Positions 63,099 through 64,000 of a DNA stretch of 64,000 nt are shown here, piece after piece. The DNA is from an uncultured Algimonas sp. GTDB lineage: Bacteria; Pseudomonadota; Alphaproteobacteria; Caulobacterales; Maricaulaceae. Made by a program: the position numbers and the translations under genes. The stretch spans positions 62,001 through 126,000 of the forward strand of contig NZ_CANMJB010000002.1 of NCBI RefSeq assembly GCF_947498175.1, in the 5' to 3' direction. A model generated the notes under the pieces. The model searched no databases. It was not told the DNA's origin and was given only the letters and a program-made list of their open reading frames with translations. The first letter of the stretch is position 1. The number at the start of each line of letters is the position of its first letter.

Positions 63099-64000
63099 GC
63101 GCGTCGCCCCGCACGATGCGTGGCTGGCTGCGCGACAAGGTCGAAGCCGGGGCCCTGACGGCCGATCCGGTCCAGGAGAGAGCGGCTGCGGCGCTCGATG
63201 ACACGCTCGACCGGTTGTCGGGCTACGACGCCGATCCGGGTTTTCTCGGCCTGTTCGGCCGTGACGAGACTCCCAAGGGATTATATCTGTGGGGCGGGGT
63301 GGGTCGCGGCAAGTCGATGCTGATGGATGTCTTCTTCCGCTTCGCGCCGCTGCAACGCAAACGCCGCGTCCATTTCCACGCCTTCATGATCGACGTGCAT
63401 GCCCGCATCCGCGATTGGCGGCGGCTAGACCGGGCGGGCCGCCGGGCCAGCCCGCACCACAAGCGTGGCGACGGCGACGATCCGATCCCACCCGTCGCCC
63501 GTTCCATCGCGGCAGAGGCGGTACTGCTCTGCTTCGACGAGTTCCAAGTCAACGACATCACCAACGCCAGCATTCTGGCGCGACTGTTCGAAGCATTGTG
63601 GGAGGAGGGAGTCGTGGTCGTGGCGACGTCGAATCGCGCGCCGCGCGATCTCTACAAGAACGGCCTAAACCGGTCGCTTTTCGAACCTTTCATCGCGATG
63701 ATGCCGAACCATCTGGTGATTTTCGATTTCGACGGAGAGACCGACCATCGCTTGCGCCAGCTGACGGCCGCGCCGGTCTATCACTGTCCGTTGGGTCCTG
63801 GAACCGACACGGCAATGGACGAAATCTGGACGCGCATCACTGGCGACGCCAAGATGAGGCCGACGACACTGAGCGTCCAAGGCCGGGAAATCGATCTGGA
63901 CCGGACAGGCAGCGGCGCCGCCCGGGCCGGCTTTGCGGAACTCTGCGACCGCGCTTTGGGAGCTGCAGACTATCTCGGAATCGCTGAGACGTTTCACACG
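63095..64000 (+). CDS. zapE: Cell division protein ZapE (AFG1-like ATPase), 3' end beyond window
   Basis: 302 codons are visible and the frame is open at the window edge. The product is an AFG1/ZapE P-loop ATPase. Walker A is GGVGRGKS (residues 67-74), followed by MLMDVFF. The RRVHFHAFMIDVH block, Walker B LLCFDEFQVNDITNA and the sensor region VVATSNRAPRDLYKNGLNR follow. In E. coli ZapE associates with the Z-ring under constriction or low oxygen. The ATG overlaps the stop of the small membrane protein. About 60-80 residues are probably missing at the C terminus. Confidence 0.93.
   Translation, partial: MSASPRTMRGWLRDKVEAGALTADPVQERAAAALDDTLDRLSGYDADPGFLGLFGRDETPKGLYLWGGVGRGKSMLMDVFFRFAPLQRKRRVHFHAFMIDVHARIRDWRRLDRAGRRASPHHKRGDGDDPIPPVARSIAAEAVLLCFDEFQVNDITNASILARLFEALWEEGVVVVATSNRAPRDLYKNGLNRSLFEPFIAMMPNHLVIFDFDGETDHRLRQLTAAPVYHCPLGPGTDTAMDEIWTRITGDAKMRPTTLSVQGREIDLDRTGSGAARAGFAELCDRALGAADYLGIAETFHT

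Overview
The window is about 64 kb of high-GC bacterial chromosome with dense coding on both strands, many 4-bp start/stop overlaps and few non-coding gaps. The gene families point to an aerobic alphaproteobacterium, probably a marine or aquatic member of the Caulobacterales/Maricaulales/Hyphomonadaceae group. Pointers are two TonB-dependent receptors (one Oar-like), an S46 dipeptidyl-peptidase, a biliverdin bacteriophytochrome with an HWE-type kinase and its heme oxygenase, a BlaI/M56 pair, ZapE and SdhB, and several Na+-coupled transporters. The taxonomic call is inference; there is no rRNA or tRNA gene to settle it.

Layout. 0-1.6 kb: the end of a CorA/ZntB transporter, then an SbtA-type bicarbonate permease with an SbtB-like PII protein. 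1.55-2.35 kb: gene-free, with a dispersed palindrome. 2.3-5.85 kb (minus): a tightly overlapping block of glycosyltransferase, acyl-CoA-dehydrogenase-like flavoprotein, PIG-L deacetylase and NodS-like methyltransferase. 6.1-10.8 kb: a membrane histidine kinase, bacteriophytochrome (bphP) and heme oxygenase (bphO). 11.2-16.3 kb: BlaI repressor, M56 sensor protease and TonB-dependent receptor behind a double operator. 16.5-19.3 kb: uridine kinase, nucleoside permease and a 2OG-Fe(II) oxygenase. 19.6-26.0 kb: Oar-like receptor and two alkaline phosphatases (PhoD, PhoA). 26-31.4 kb: Na+/solute symporter and serine hydrolase, divergent from an S46 peptidase. 31.5-40 kb (minus): AMP nucleosidase, an unknown protein coupled to MscS, then exported M17 aminopeptidase, PilZ protein and patatin autotransporter. 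40-46.4 kb: OxyR-like LysR regulator, a small ORF, then NhaA, an amino-acid-permease-like fusion protein, a second SbtA and a second PII-like protein. 46.4-55.8 kb: AAA ATPase with a TPR membrane protein, a DUF2383 protein, GlpD, a PAS protein, an unknown protein, a second membrane histidine kinase and RarA. 56-64 kb: enoyl-CoA hydratase, DUF4197 lipoprotein, CreD, SdhB, an acyltransferase, a TM-helix channel-like protein, a small membrane protein and ZapE (running off the end).

Themes. Sodium and inorganic carbon: two different SbtA/PII pairs sit 45 kb apart, and one lies in a row with NhaA and a permease fused to regulatory domains. Sensing: the two membrane kinases are clear paralogues sharing an uncharacterised membrane domain. 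Nutrient acquisition: phosphatases and peptidases sit beside TonB-dependent receptors. The best candidates for undescribed systems are the NhaA/permease-fusion/SbtA/PII row, the four-gene glycosyltransferase block, the BlaI/M56/receptor operon with its Met- and Trp-rich sensor region, the PilZ-patatin pair, and the cysteine-free OxyR-like regulator with an OxyR-type box.
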